64,000 nt of DNA from positions 62,001 through 126,000 of the forward strand of contig JBLXBZ010000008.1 in assembly GCA_048265185.1 (NCBI GenBank), written 5' to 3'. The position numbers and the translations under genes are program-made. Positions 52,533-62,115 of this stretch are shown in pieces. The DNA is from JBLXBZ01 sp048265185. GTDB taxonomy: Bacteria; Pseudomonadota; Alphaproteobacteria; Rhizobiales; Stappiaceae. How positions within the stretch are numbered: the first letter of the stretch is position 1; the number at the start of each line of letters is the position of its first letter. The notes under the pieces were generated by a model. It did not search any database and was not told where the DNA came from. It worked only from the letters and a program-made list of their open reading frames with translations.

Positions 52533-53120
52533 GAAGTGTCCTTCGTTTTGAAAAGATGCGTTTGAATTCTAAAAAACATGACGTCTCGTAAAATCATGCC
52601 GTTCATCTTCATTTACAGTTTCCCCCCCTAATAGTTCAATTCATTATGGAGAGGTCATGACATATTTGGAACCTGGAGCAAATGAGATCAAATAATGAAT
52701 CTGATTTCTCCTCCAGCCGTCTCATACTTATTTTGATCCTAAATATCGATCAAAAGTAAGGCGACGAGCTTCAGCGAGCTTTCCCGCAATTTTATGGCGC
52801 CTTTCGTGATTGTTAGTTTTGCGGGAAATAAAATTAAATACAATTTTAAATTGAATTATCTTGATTTTTCAACGCTTAGCTTGCGGTGTGGATTTTTTAT
52901 TGCGTTGTTCCAAGCTTCACCAAAGTTGACAACCTCAATACCCACTCTTATCTCTCGAACGTCCCACCTCATGGTGGGGGGGCTCATTTGCGCGGGCCAT
53001 ACTCCAAGGCTCATGAACTAATCATCATGACCTGCGACACGCTCCGCGGCTATTAAGATTTCACGGCTTGTGTCAGAAGCGCAATGCGGCACGGCCACGA
53101 CTTGAGAAAAGGACTGCCAC
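52533..53120. other. 588-bp AT-rich intergenic region upstream of secA
   Basis: No gene I can support. It contains a 12-codon ORF (52657-52695) behind a strong GGAGAGG; a 10-bp perfect inverted repeat TTTCCCGCAA / TTGCGGGAAA at 52780-52789 and 52819-52828; a promoter-like TTGACA at 52926-52931 with TATCTC at 52949-52954; and a CCCACC/GGTGGG hairpin at 52963-52978 just after the expected transcript start. The spacing suggests regulated secA transcription or a small RNA. Confidence 0.5.
52926..52954 (+). promoter_or_regulatory. Candidate secA promoter
   Basis: A perfect -35 TTGACA (52926-52931), a 17-bp spacer and TATCTC (52949-52954), which matches the -10 consensus only in its first half. 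The expected start lies near 52961, ~160 bp before the secA ATG, with a small hairpin at 52963-52978 in the leader. Confidence 0.4.
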
Positions 53121-55913
53121 ATGGCTGGCCTCGGCGCCATCGTCCGAAAGATTTTCGGCTCTCCCAATGATCGAAAGATCAAATCTATGCGCGGCAGGGT
53201 CGTCGCGATCAATGCTCTTGAAGATGATCTCAGAGCCCTTTCCGACGACGACTTGCGGGCGCGCACAGACGAATTTCGGCGACAATTGTCCAACGGCGCG
53301 AAATTGGAAGATCTCGTCGAGCCCGCTTTTGCAACGGTTCGAGAGGCTTCGCGGCGCGTCTTGGGTCAGCGCCATTATGACGTTCAGCTGATAGGTGGTT
53401 TGGCGTTGCACTCCGGTGAAATCGCCGAGATGCGAACCGGAGAGGGCAAGACCCTTGTCGCAACGGCGCCCGTTTACCTAAACGCATTGGCGGGTAAAGG
53501 CGTTCATGTCGTCACGGTGAACGACTATCTCGCCAAGCGTGATTCGGAGTGGATGGGGCAGGTCTATCGCTTTCTTGGGTTAAGCACCGGAGTTATCGTT
53601 CATGGCGTCTCCGACGAGGAGCGCCGCGCCGCTTACGCCGCCGACGTGACGTATGGCACGAACAACGAGTTCGGCTTCGACTATCTGCGCGACAACATGA
53701 AGCATGATCGCGAATCAATGGTCCAACGCGGCCATAATTTCGCGATTGTCGATGAGGTTGATTCGATTCTCATCGATGAAGCCCGCACGCCGTTGATCAT
53801 CTCCGGTCCGCTGGAGGATCGCTCGGAGTTTTACAACACCGTAGACGCCTTCGTACCGCTGCTGACCGACGAGGATTTCGAGCTCGACGAAAAATCCCGC
53901 TCGGCCAATTTTACGGAGGCGGGCAATGAGAAACTTGAGACGATCTTGAAAGACGCGGGTTTGCTTAAAGGCGAATCACTTTACGATGTCGAAAACGTAT
54001 CGGTCGTTCATCATCTGCAGCAGGCGCTGAAAGCGCATAAGTTGTTCCAGCGCGACAAGGATTACATTGTCCGCAACAATGAAGTGGTGATTATTGACGA
54101 ATTCACCGGCCGAATGATGCCGGGGCGCCGTTTTTCCGAAGGTCTGCATCAGGCGCTGGAGGCCAAGGAAAAGGCGCAAATCCAGCCTGAAAACCAGACC
54201 CTTGCGTCCATCACTTTCCAGAACTACTTCCGAATGTATGACAAGCTCGCCGGCATGACCGGAACGGCGTCCACCGAAGCGGAAGAGTTTCTTGATATCT
54301 ACAATCTAGAAGTAATTGAAATTCCGACGAACAAGGCTGTCAAACGTATTGATGACGACGACGAAGTTTATCGGACGGTTGAAGAGAAGTTCAAAGCAAT
54401 CGTCGATTTGATCGACGATTGCAGGTCGCGCGGGCAGCCGATTCTTGTGGGCACCACGTCAATTGAGAAATCTGAAATGCTGGCGGAGCTGCTCAAGAAG
54501 CACGGCTTTGCACAGGTGGACGTCACCGCCGCCAACGCCTTTGCGCCTCTTTATGAGAGCGGCTTGACGGATAAGACGCCCAGCAAGATTTTTGCGGTTC
54601 TCAACGCTCGCTACCATGAGCAAGAAGCATTCATCATTTCCCAAGCAGGCATCCCGGGCGCCGTGACCATCGCCACGAATATGGCGGGCCGCGGCACCGA
54701 CATTCAGCTCGGCGGCAATGTTGAAATGCGCATTGAGCATGAACTTGGCGACATGCCCGAAGGGCCGGAGCGCGACGAAAAAATTGCTCAGATCAAGGCT
54801 GAGATCGAAACCTTGAAGCAAAAGGCGCTTGATGCCGGCGGCCTTTGCGTGGTTGGAACGGAGCGCCACGAAAGCCGGCGAATCGATAACCAGCTGCGTG
54901 GGCGTTCGGGCCGTCAGGGCGATCCCGGCCATTCAAAGTTTTACCTCTCGCTTCAAGATGACTTGATGCGAATTTTCGGTTCCGACCGCATGGACGGGAT
55001 GCTCCAGAAGCTGGGTCTGAAGGAAGGCGAAGCGATTATCCATCCCTGGATCAATCGCGCGCTCGCGAAGGCTCAGCAAAAGGTGGAAGCGCGTAACTTC
55101 GACATCCGTAAGAATTTGCTGAAATTCGACGACGTGATGAATGACCAGCGGAAGGTGGTCTTTGAGCAGCGCATCGACTTGATGGACGGCGAGGCCATTG
55201 CGGAAACTGTCGCGGATATGCGCCATGACGTCATTGAAGACCTCGTGGCGCGCCACATCCCCGAGCGGGCTTATCCTGAACAATGGGACACCGATGGCCT
55301 TCAGCTTGAAGTGAATAATCTTCTCGGGCTGGATCTCCCCATAAGCGATTGGGCCAAGGAAGAAGGCATCGCCGACGAGGAAGTCAAAGAACGGCTGATG
55401 CGGCTGGTTGACGAGACCATGGCGCGCAAGGTGGCGCAATATGGACCGGACATCATGCGTCAGGTCGAAAAAGCCGTCCTCTTGCAAACTCTTGATCGGC
55501 TATGGCGCGAACATCTGGCCAATCTGGATCATTTGCGCTCCGTCGTCGGTTTCCGAGGCTACGCCCAGCGTGATCCGCTTCAGGAATATAAGACCGAGGC
55601 TTTCACGCTGTTTGAGGCCATGCTCGCTAATTTGCGCGAAACAACAACGTCTCAGTTGATGCGCATTGAATTGGTTCAACAGACGCCTCCTCCAAGTTTG
55701 GACGACGCTAATTTGCCGGAAATGCACGCTCATCACATTGATCCCCTCACAGGCGAAGATGAGTTTGCGCAAGCGGATGCGGAGCAACGGCAGATCGCTT
55801 CGCTTGAGCGTGATCCGAATGATCCGCAAACATGGGGAAAGGTTGGGCGCAATGAAGCGTGCCCATGCGGTTCCGGCAAAAAATACAAGCATTGCCACGG
55901 CGCGCTGGCCTGA
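53121..55913 (+). CDS. secA: Preprotein translocase ATPase SecA
   Basis: 930 residues, full length. SecA drives unfolded preproteins through SecYEG. Walker A is MRTGEGKTLVA, the DEAD-type box is VDEVDSILIDEARTPLIISG, and the second motor domain has GRGTDIQLGGNV and ESRRIDNQLRGRSGRQGDPG. The helical wing and scaffold are present. The C-terminal zinc-binding SEC-C motif is GRNEACPCGSGKKYKHCHG, which binds SecB and phospholipid. ATG 53121 follows AGGA. It is divergent from the parvulin gene. Confidence 0.98.
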   Translation: MAGLGAIVRKIFGSPNDRKIKSMRGRVVAINALEDDLRALSDDDLRARTDEFRRQLSNGAKLEDLVEPAFATVREASRRVLGQRHYDVQLIGGLALHSGEIAEMRTGEGKTLVATAPVYLNALAGKGVHVVTVNDYLAKRDSEWMGQVYRFLGLSTGVIVHGVSDEERRAAYAADVTYGTNNEFGFDYLRDNMKHDRESMVQRGHNFAIVDEVDSILIDEARTPLIISGPLEDRSEFYNTVDAFVPLLTDEDFELDEKSRSANFTEAGNEKLETILKDAGLLKGESLYDVENVSVVHHLQQALKAHKLFQRDKDYIVRNNEVVIIDEFTGRMMPGRRFSEGLHQALEAKEKAQIQPENQTLASITFQNYFRMYDKLAGMTGTASTEAEEFLDIYNLEVIEIPTNKAVKRIDDDDEVYRTVEEKFKAIVDLIDDCRSRGQPILVGTTSIEKSEMLAELLKKHGFAQVDVTAANAFAPLYESGLTDKTPSKIFAVLNARYHEQEAFIISQAGIPGAVTIATNMAGRGTDIQLGGNVEMRIEHELGDMPEGPERDEKIAQIKAEIETLKQKALDAGGLCVVGTERHESRRIDNQLRGRSGRQGDPGHSKFYLSLQDDLMRIFGSDRMDGMLQKLGLKEGEAIIHPWINRALAKAQQKVEARNFDIRKNLLKFDDVMNDQRKVVFEQRIDLMDGEAIAETVADMRHDVIEDLVARHIPERAYPEQWDTDGLQLEVNNLLGLDLPISDWAKEEGIADEEVKERLMRLVDETMARKVAQYGPDIMRQVEKAVLLQTLDRLWREHLANLDHLRSVVGFRGYAQRDPLQEYKTEAFTLFEAMLANLRETTTSQLMRIELVQQTPPPSLDDANLPEMHAHHIDPLTGEDEFAQADAEQRQIASLERDPNDPQTWGKVGRNEACPCGSGKKYKHCHGALA

Positions 55914-56012
55914 CGCTGGCTGCATCAAACAGGTCCGAAAACCGGAGAGCGTAAGCTCGGACAAACAGGACGACAGCCGCGGAGTCGCTTGAAGAGCGTA
56001 AGCGAATGAAGG

Positions 56013-56039
56013 GAGACGGCGATTACGGGTCGCCGCCTC
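56013..56039 (+). terminator. Hairpin downstream of secA
   Basis: CGGCGA (56017-56022) pairs with TCGCCG (56030-56035) around TTACGGG, extendable with a mismatch to about ten pairs, ~100 bp after secA. The following sequence (TCTTGCC) is poor in T, so it may be a weak or Rho-assisted end. Confidence 0.3.
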
Positions 56040-56193
56040 TCTTGCCCTCAAAAACGCCTTGAGTTCAATGTATGAGAGCGCTCGCTCAATCAAACGTCAA
56101 ATTCATGTAAGGGCTGAATTTATTTCCCGGATTCCGCTCCAGTGAGTTAAGTTCCATTTGGCGCGAACGCCCTAATAGAGCTAATATCCGGTC

Positions 56194-57378
56194 ATGAGCA
56201 CAAACTCGAAACTCAATGATATTCAGGACTGGTTGACCGATGAAGCTCTTGGCTCTCCGGATATTCCGAAGATTTTCGAAGAACTGTGCGGGAAGCTGAT
56301 ATATGCGGGCATTCCGCTCAATAAAGCTTTTCTGACATGGACCACTTTGCACCCTTTGATCGAAGCGGAATCCGTTTCTTGGTCTCTTGGGGCGAGCGCG
56401 GCTGTCGAACAATATTTTCACGAAAAGGACGAACAGGTCGGAGAATTAAAGGTTTCCGTCAGTAAATTGCTGCAAAGCGGAGCCGCTCCTGAACTCCATG
56501 AAAACCTGGCCAGCCCGTCGTTGGACGACTTTCTGGAAGACGATGGAGAGGAGATCACGGATGATCTCATTTTCGCCAATCCATTCGAAATGCCGTCAAC
56601 GCCGGAGTTGCGCTCAAGCACTGGAATCATGATCAACTGGGCGACCTGCGCGCCAGATGGCTTTTCTGAAGAACACGCGCAGATGATAAAGGCCGCTCAA
56701 AAAAAATTCGCCCTTTGTTGCCGCGTGCATATTCAAAATCGCATCGGATTGACCATCGCCGAGACCTACCTTGGGCGATGGGCGGCGGCGCGCATGTTGG
56801 CCGGCCAAATACGCCATGGAGACGGCGAAACCATTGAAGCTGTTATCTTTTACTGCGACTTACGCGGCTCGACGCCTATGGCCAATCAACTGGGCCTTGA
56901 AAAGTACCTCAAGCAATTGAACCTCTACTTCAAATCATGCGCGGGGGCGGTGATTGATAATGGCGGCGAGATTCTGGACTTCATCGGCGATGCGGTGTTG
57001 GCGATTTTTCCCATGGAGAGCGGGGGGATGGAGCAAGCGGCGGAACAAGCCGTCGCATCAGCCATCCAGGCGCACGCCAAATTGAAACACGCCAGCGTTG
57101 GCCTGCCTTTGGAATTGAGATGCGGCGTCGCTCTTTCGGTGGGCAAGGTGATGTTTGGCAACATCGGCGTTCCCTCGCGGCTCGCTTTCTCGGTCATCGG
57201 ACAAACGGTTCACGCCGCAGCCCGGATGGAGAGTTTAACGAAAACTCTGGGAAGTATTCTCGTCACCGAAGATATCGCCCGTAATGTGTCGCAAGAGACG
57301 CGGTTTGCAGGAACTCACGAGCTGATTGGCTTCGAAGAACCGGTGAACCTTTATACGATAAAAGCCGGCACGCGCTAA
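56194..57378 (+). CDS. Class III nucleotidyl cyclase-domain protein with altered catalytic residues
   Basis: 394 residues. The C-terminal half (~215-390) is a class III adenylate/guanylate cyclase domain: FYCDLRGST with D222, GGEILDFIGDAVLAIF with D266, and GQTVHAAARMESL. The two metal-binding aspartates are present. The positions for base recognition and transition state differ from consensus: D262 where Lys is usual, Q337 where Asp/Thr is usual, and H340 where Asn is usual; R344 is kept. The N-terminal ~210 residues form a helical domain shared by rhizobial-type cyclases, probably regulatory; no membrane segment. It could be a weak or non-classical cyclase, or a pseudo-enzyme. Confidence 0.8.
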   Translation: MSTNSKLNDIQDWLTDEALGSPDIPKIFEELCGKLIYAGIPLNKAFLTWTTLHPLIEAESVSWSLGASAAVEQYFHEKDEQVGELKVSVSKLLQSGAAPELHENLASPSLDDFLEDDGEEITDDLIFANPFEMPSTPELRSSTGIMINWATCAPDGFSEEHAQMIKAAQKKFALCCRVHIQNRIGLTIAETYLGRWAAARMLAGQIRHGDGETIEAVIFYCDLRGSTPMANQLGLEKYLKQLNLYFKSCAGAVIDNGGEILDFIGDAVLAIFPMESGGMEQAAEQAVASAIQAHAKLKHASVGLPLELRCGVALSVGKVMFGNIGVPSRLAFSVIGQTVHAAARMESLTKTLGSILVTEDIARNVSQETRFAGTHELIGFEEPVNLYTIKAGTR

Positions 57379-57442
57379 CCAGCGTTGAATTTTACCCTGA
57401 GCGCAATGCTGTTGGTTGTGTTTTAAGATCCATTAGCGCCAA

Positions 57443-58195
57443 TCATGGACGTTTAAAAAGCATCATGTAATTTACGTCCATGTCGGTTGAGCGATTCCAG
57501 CTGTCCTTAAGTGGATTGAAAGTGACGCCGAGGCGGTCAACTTCGAACAGGCCGGCCTCCGTCGTCGGCCCTTCAATTTCGCTCGGCGTGACGAACTTCT
57601 CGTAGGAATGAGTGCCTTTGGGCAGCCAGCGCAACACGTATTCCGCGCCGACGATAGCCAGAGCATAGGCCTTGAGAGTGCGGTTGAGGGTGGCCACGAA
57701 CATTAAGCCGCCGGGGCGAACCATTTGTGAACAGGCGCTGAGAAACAGAGGAACGTCGGCGACATGCTCCACCACTTCCATATTGAGCACCACGTCAAAG
57801 GTCTCTCCAGCTTCGCTAAGGGCTTCCGCCGTGGTCTCGCGGTAGTCGATCTCAAGTCCGGATTGGGCGGCGTGCAGGCGGGCGACCTCCATGTTGGTTG
57901 TGGAGGGGTCGGCGCCGACGACATTTGCGCCTAGGCGCGCCATGGGTTCGCTGAGCAAGCCGCCGCCGCAACCAATGTCAAGGAAGCGAAGGCCCTTGAA
58001 CGCCCCGGCCGAGTTTGGGTCACGGCCGAAATGTTGACAAACCTGTTGCTTGACGTAGCTCAGACGCACAGGGTTGAACTTGTGTAATGGCTTGAATTTT
58101 CCACGAGGGTCCCACCATTCGGCGGCGATCGCCGAGAAGTGGGCGACTTCTTTTTCGTCGACCGTTCCGGATGCGGAATTTGCTTCGTCATGCAT
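57443..58195 (-). CDS. ubiG: Ubiquinone biosynthesis O-methyltransferase
   Basis: 250 residues. UbiG performs the two O-methylations of ubiquinone synthesis using SAM. Marks are AEWWDPRGKFKPLHKFNPVR, motif I FLDIGCGGGLLSEPMARLGA, VVLNMEVVEHVADVPLFL, and the membrane-interacting segment AEYVLRWLPKGTHSYEKFV. ATG 58195 lies behind GAGGGTGAA; the frame extending to 58519 would run into the lysC region and is rejected. It is divergent from lysC across 262 bp, the standard arrangement in alphaproteobacteria. Confidence 0.96.
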   Translation of the reverse strand: MHDEANSASGTVDEKEVAHFSAIAAEWWDPRGKFKPLHKFNPVRLSYVKQQVCQHFGRDPNSAGAFKGLRFLDIGCGGGLLSEPMARLGANVVGADPSTTNMEVARLHAAQSGLEIDYRETTAEALSEAGETFDVVLNMEVVEHVADVPLFLSACSQMVRPGGLMFVATLNRTLKAYALAIVGAEYVLRWLPKGTHSYEKFVTPSEIEGPTTEAGLFEVDRLGVTFNPLKDSWNRSTDMDVNYMMLFKRP

Positions 58196-58457
58196 GGCTT
58201 CACCCTCGCGCCTGTGGTTCCTGAATTGGATATAGCAATGGCCGCCAATATGGAAACAGCAATTTTTGATCCGTTCACCTGAGCGCCCGCTCTCCTGTGC
58301 GCTGATTTCATGTTGTGGTTGCGGTGAAGGAAATGTGACTGTATGCATAGCTGCAATTCGAGCGGAGCTAACGCACCGCAATGACAGCTTAAAAAGCGGA
58401 TCACGGGGCTTGAGCCCTTTCTGAAACGCTTTGAGCGCAGCGAGCACAACGAGCAAA

Positions 58458-59708
58458 ATGGCCCGTCTGGTTCTTAAATTCGGCGGTACGTCCGTCGCGG
58501 ATATTGAGCGAATTCGCAATGTCGCCCGTCACGTGAAACGTGAAGTGGACGCAGGTCACGAAGTCGCGGTCGTCGTTTCGGCAATGTCGGGACAGACAAA
58601 TACGCTTGTGGGCTATTGCCGGGAGGCGGCGCCTATGCACGACGCGCGTGAATATGACGCGGTCGTGGCGTCGGGGGAGCAGGTGACGTCCGGGTTGTTG
58701 GCGATTGTCCTGCAGGAAATGGGCGTGAACGCGCGTTCCTGGCAGGGGTGGCAAATCCCCATTCGCACTGACGGCAACCACGGCGCCGCGCGAATCGCCG
58801 AAATCGACGGCTCAAGGTTGATCGAGCGCCTTCAACAAGGGCAGGTGGCGGTGATCGCCGGGTTTCAGGGGTTGTCGCCCGATAATCGCATTTCGACGCT
58901 GGGGCGAGGTGGTTCAGACACCAGCGCGGTGGCGATCGCCGCGGCGGCCAACGCGGATCGATGTGATATCTACACGGATGTGGATGGCGTTTATACGACC
59001 GATCCGCGTATCGTGCCGAAGGCGCGGCGCTTGAACCGAATCGCTTTTGAAGAAATGTTGGAAATGGCGTCTTTGGGAGCGAAGGTGCTTCAGGTTCGTT
59101 CCGTCGAAATGGCCATGGTGCACGGCGTTCGCACCTTTGTGCGTTCCAGTTTCGACGACCCGAACGCGCCTCAAATTGGTGTTGGCGGGTTGCCGCCGGG
59201 AACGCTTATCTGCGACGAGGATGAGATAGTGGAACAACAGATCGTTACCGGCATCGCCTTCGCCAAGGACGAAGCCCAGATTTCCTTGCGCAATGTGGCC
59301 GATCAGCCCGGCGTCGCCGGTTCAGTATTCGGGCCGCTGGCGGACGCGAATATCAACGTCGATATGATCGTGCAAAATATTTCGCCTGATGGAAAAACCA
59401 CCGACATCACGTTCACCGTTCCGGAAATTGATTATGATCGGGCTGTGCACGTAATTGAGGCGCAACGCTCGGAAATTGGCTATGAATTGATCGAAGGCGC
59501 GAAAGACGTCGTAAAAATATCGGTCATCGGCATCGGGATGCGTTCTCACGCCGGTATCGCCGCCCAGTGTTTCCGTGGACTTGCGGCTAAGGGGATCAAC
59601 ATTCGCGCGATCACGACGTCGGAAATCAAGATTTCGGTGCTCATTGATTCAGCATACACGGAACTTGCGGTCAGGACTCTGCATTCGCTATACGATCTTG
59701 ACGGATAA
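58458..59708 (+). CDS. lysC: Aspartate kinase
   Basis: 416 residues. It phosphorylates aspartate, the first step to lysine, threonine, methionine and diaminopimelate. The kinase domain has VLKFGGTSVAD, VVVSAMSGQTN, TLGRGGSDTSAVAIAA and YTDVDGVYTTDPR. Two ACT domains at the C-terminus give feedback control, including ISLRNVADQPGVAG and VKISVIGIGMRSHAGIA. ATG 58458 is preferred over TTG 58431. ptsP follows 82 bp downstream. Confidence 0.96.
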   Translation: MARLVLKFGGTSVADIERIRNVARHVKREVDAGHEVAVVVSAMSGQTNTLVGYCREAAPMHDAREYDAVVASGEQVTSGLLAIVLQEMGVNARSWQGWQIPIRTDGNHGAARIAEIDGSRLIERLQQGQVAVIAGFQGLSPDNRISTLGRGGSDTSAVAIAAAANADRCDIYTDVDGVYTTDPRIVPKARRLNRIAFEEMLEMASLGAKVLQVRSVEMAMVHGVRTFVRSSFDDPNAPQIGVGGLPPGTLICDEDEIVEQQIVTGIAFAKDEAQISLRNVADQPGVAGSVFGPLADANINVDMIVQNISPDGKTTDITFTVPEIDYDRAVHVIEAQRSEIGYELIEGAKDVVKISVIGIGMRSHAGIAAQCFRGLAAKGINIRAITTSEIKISVLIDSAYTELAVRTLHSLYDLDG

Positions 59709-59790
59709 AAACAGGCGAGGCGGTTGATAGCCTGAGGAAGGGTTCTTCGATCAAGATCTCGCCGATTGACCGGAAGGGAACAGGCGGGTG

Positions 59791-62061
59791 ATGCGAAGCA
59801 ATCTCGCCGGGCCGAGAGTTTTGTTGCGACGACTTCGCGAAGTTATGGCGGAGCCGATCAACGCGCAGGAACGGCTCGATAAAATCGTAGTTCTTATCGC
59901 CGCCAATGTGGTCGCCGAGGTTTGCTCGGTCTACATTTTGCGCGCCGATGGGGTGTTGGAGCTTTACGCCACCGAAGGGCTTAACCGTACGGCGGTGCAT
60001 GAGACCTCGTTGCGCGTGGGTGAAGGGCTTGTGGGGCTCATCGCCGCTGACGCTCGGCCGCTCAATCTGCCTAACGCTCAAGCGCATCCCGCTTTCGCCT
60101 ATCGGCCTGAGACGGGTGAAGAGGCTTATAACTCTTTCCTTGGGGTTCCGATTTTGCGCGCTGGGCGCACCCTTGGCGTTCTGGTGGTGCAGAACCAATC
60201 GCATCGAACTTATTTTGAGGATGAGGTGGAGGCGCTGCAAACCACCGCGATGGTGATTGCGGAGATGGTGGCTGCTGGCGAGCTGGAGGCCATTGTTCGT
60301 CAGGGCACCGCGCTGGACCTTTCACGCCCAATGCATTTCAAGGGGGTGGCGCTTGCTGACGGCGTCGGCCTTGGACATATCGTGCTGCATGAGCCGCGCG
60401 TGGTTGTTACGAATTTGATCGCCGAGGACACTGACGCCGAATTGGCGCGTCTTGAACAGGCGATCAACAGATTGCGTTTGTCGCTGGATGACTTGTTGTC
60501 CAGCGGCGACGTGGCGCGAGACGGGGAGCACCGGGAAGTTCTGGAGGCTTACCGGATGTTCGCTAATGACCGGGGCTGGATTCGGAAAATTGACGAAGCG
60601 ATTCGCAATGGTCTGACGGCTGAAGCTTCCGTCGAGAAAGTGCAGTCGGACACGCGGGCGCGTATGATGCGCCAGACCGACCCCTATTTGCGGGATCGAT
60701 TGCATGATCTGGACGATCTGGCGCATCGGTTGATTCGCGAATTGATGGGCCGGGACCATGGTCCTAAGCTTGAAACGCTGCCTCAAGACGCCATTATCGT
60801 CGCGCGGAACATGGGCGCCGCAGAACTTTTGGACTACGGCCGCGACCGGGTGCGGGGCCTTATGTTGGAAGAGGGCGCGCCCACTAGTCACGTGACGATC
60901 GTGGCGCGCGCGCTGGGGATTCCGGCGGTTGGGCAAATCGACGATATTGTCAGTCTCGCCGAATCCGGGGACGCGATCATTATCGACGGGGAAACGGGGC
61001 AGGTGCATTTGCGCCCTCCTGCGGACGTGGAGCAGGCCTATGCGGAAAAAGTGCGCTTCCGCGCCCGTCGTCAGGCTCAATACAGGCGCTTGCGCAACAA
61101 GCCTTCGCGCACCATTGACGGCGAGGACGTATCGCTTCAACTGAACGCTGGGCTTCTGGTCGATCTTCCGGCGCTTGAGGAGACGAAAGCGGACGGAATC
61201 GGGCTGTTTCGCACTGAGTTGCAATTTATGGTCGCGTCTCGATTCCCGAGGATGAGCGAACAGAAAGCGCTTTATCAAAAGGTTCTTGACGCGGCGGGAG
61301 AACGCCCGGTGACGTTCCGGACGCTGGATATCGGCGGCGACAAGGTGCTGCCTTATCTGCGCTCCATTCAGGAAGAAAACCCGGCCATGGGATGGCGCGC
61401 GATCCGCTTTGGCCTTGATCGCCCTGCGATCTTGCGCACCCAAATCAGGGCGCTTCTTCACGCCAGCGCCGGGCGTGACTTGAAACTTATGTTCCCCATG
61501 GTTGCGGCGGTTGATGAAGTCATTCAGGGTAAGGCGCTTGTAGAGCGTGAATTAAACCATCTTCGTCGTCACAAACATCCAACGCCGGCGCGTGTGCGCA
61601 TTGGCGTAATGATTGAAGTGCCGTCCTTGTTATGGCAATTTGACGAATTGCTAAAGCATGTGGACTTCGTGTCCATCGGCTCCAATGACCTGTTCCAATT
61701 TTTTTACGCAGTGGACCGGGGCAACTCGCGGGTCGCCAATCGCTTCGATACGATGGAGGTGGCGTTTTTGCGTGCGCTGCGCTCTATATTGAACAAGGCG
61801 CGCGCCGCCGGCACGCCAGTGACGCTGTGCGGCGAACTGGCGGGCAAGCCGCTTGAGGCCATGGCTTTGCTTGGGCTTGGATTTCGAGATTTGTCCATGT
61901 CGGCTTCCTCGCATGGCCCGGTGAAAGCGATGTTGCGTTCGCTTGATGTTGGCGAGTTGTCGCAGCGGTTATTGCCCAGCCTGGAGGTGGGGAGCGATGC
62001 GTCGCCGCGGAGTATTTTGCGAGATTTCGCGCAAGACGCGGACGCGGTTACTGAATTATAG
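59791..62061 (+). CDS. ptsP: PTS-Ntr phosphoenolpyruvate phosphotransferase (EI-Ntr)
   Basis: 756 residues. An N-terminal GAF domain (~20-160) senses amino-acid or nitrogen status. The EI part follows, with the phosphorylated histidine near residue 367 in GAPTSHVTIVARALGIPAVG and PEP-binding elements GIGLFRTELQFM, RTLDIGGDKVLPYL and LCGELAGKPLEAMALLG. It passes phosphate from PEP to NPr and EIIA-Ntr. The family usually begins MR.xLxGPRVLLRRLREVM, which selects ATG 59791 over the GTG one codon earlier. It sits in the lysC-ptsP-prfA-prmC run. Confidence 0.95.
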   Translation: MRSNLAGPRVLLRRLREVMAEPINAQERLDKIVVLIAANVVAEVCSVYILRADGVLELYATEGLNRTAVHETSLRVGEGLVGLIAADARPLNLPNAQAHPAFAYRPETGEEAYNSFLGVPILRAGRTLGVLVVQNQSHRTYFEDEVEALQTTAMVIAEMVAAGELEAIVRQGTALDLSRPMHFKGVALADGVGLGHIVLHEPRVVVTNLIAEDTDAELARLEQAINRLRLSLDDLLSSGDVARDGEHREVLEAYRMFANDRGWIRKIDEAIRNGLTAEASVEKVQSDTRARMMRQTDPYLRDRLHDLDDLAHRLIRELMGRDHGPKLETLPQDAIIVARNMGAAELLDYGRDRVRGLMLEEGAPTSHVTIVARALGIPAVGQIDDIVSLAESGDAIIIDGETGQVHLRPPADVEQAYAEKVRFRARRQAQYRRLRNKPSRTIDGEDVSLQLNAGLLVDLPALEETKADGIGLFRTELQFMVASRFPRMSEQKALYQKVLDAAGERPVTFRTLDIGGDKVLPYLRSIQEENPAMGWRAIRFGLDRPAILRTQIRALLHASAGRDLKLMFPMVAAVDEVIQGKALVERELNHLRRHKHPTPARVRIGVMIEVPSLLWQFDELLKHVDFVSIGSNDLFQFFYAVDRGNSRVANRFDTMEVAFLRALRSILNKARAAGTPVTLCGELAGKPLEAMALLGLGFRDLSMSASSHGPVKAMLRSLDVGELSQRLLPSLEVGSDASPRSILRDFAQDADAVTEL

Positions 62062-62115
62062 AATCTGCAGTGTAAGACCCTGCCTTTTGTTAAATGAAAT
62101 GGGAGAACCGCGCTT

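Noticed and set aside
52657..52695. 12-codon ORF upstream of secA as an annotated gene
   Set aside because: Good ribosome site but too short and without conserved features; kept only as part of the intergenic description.
60322..61461. Long minus-strand ORF opposite ptsP
   Set aside because: Antisense frame with no recognisable domain; ptsP is complete on the plus strand.
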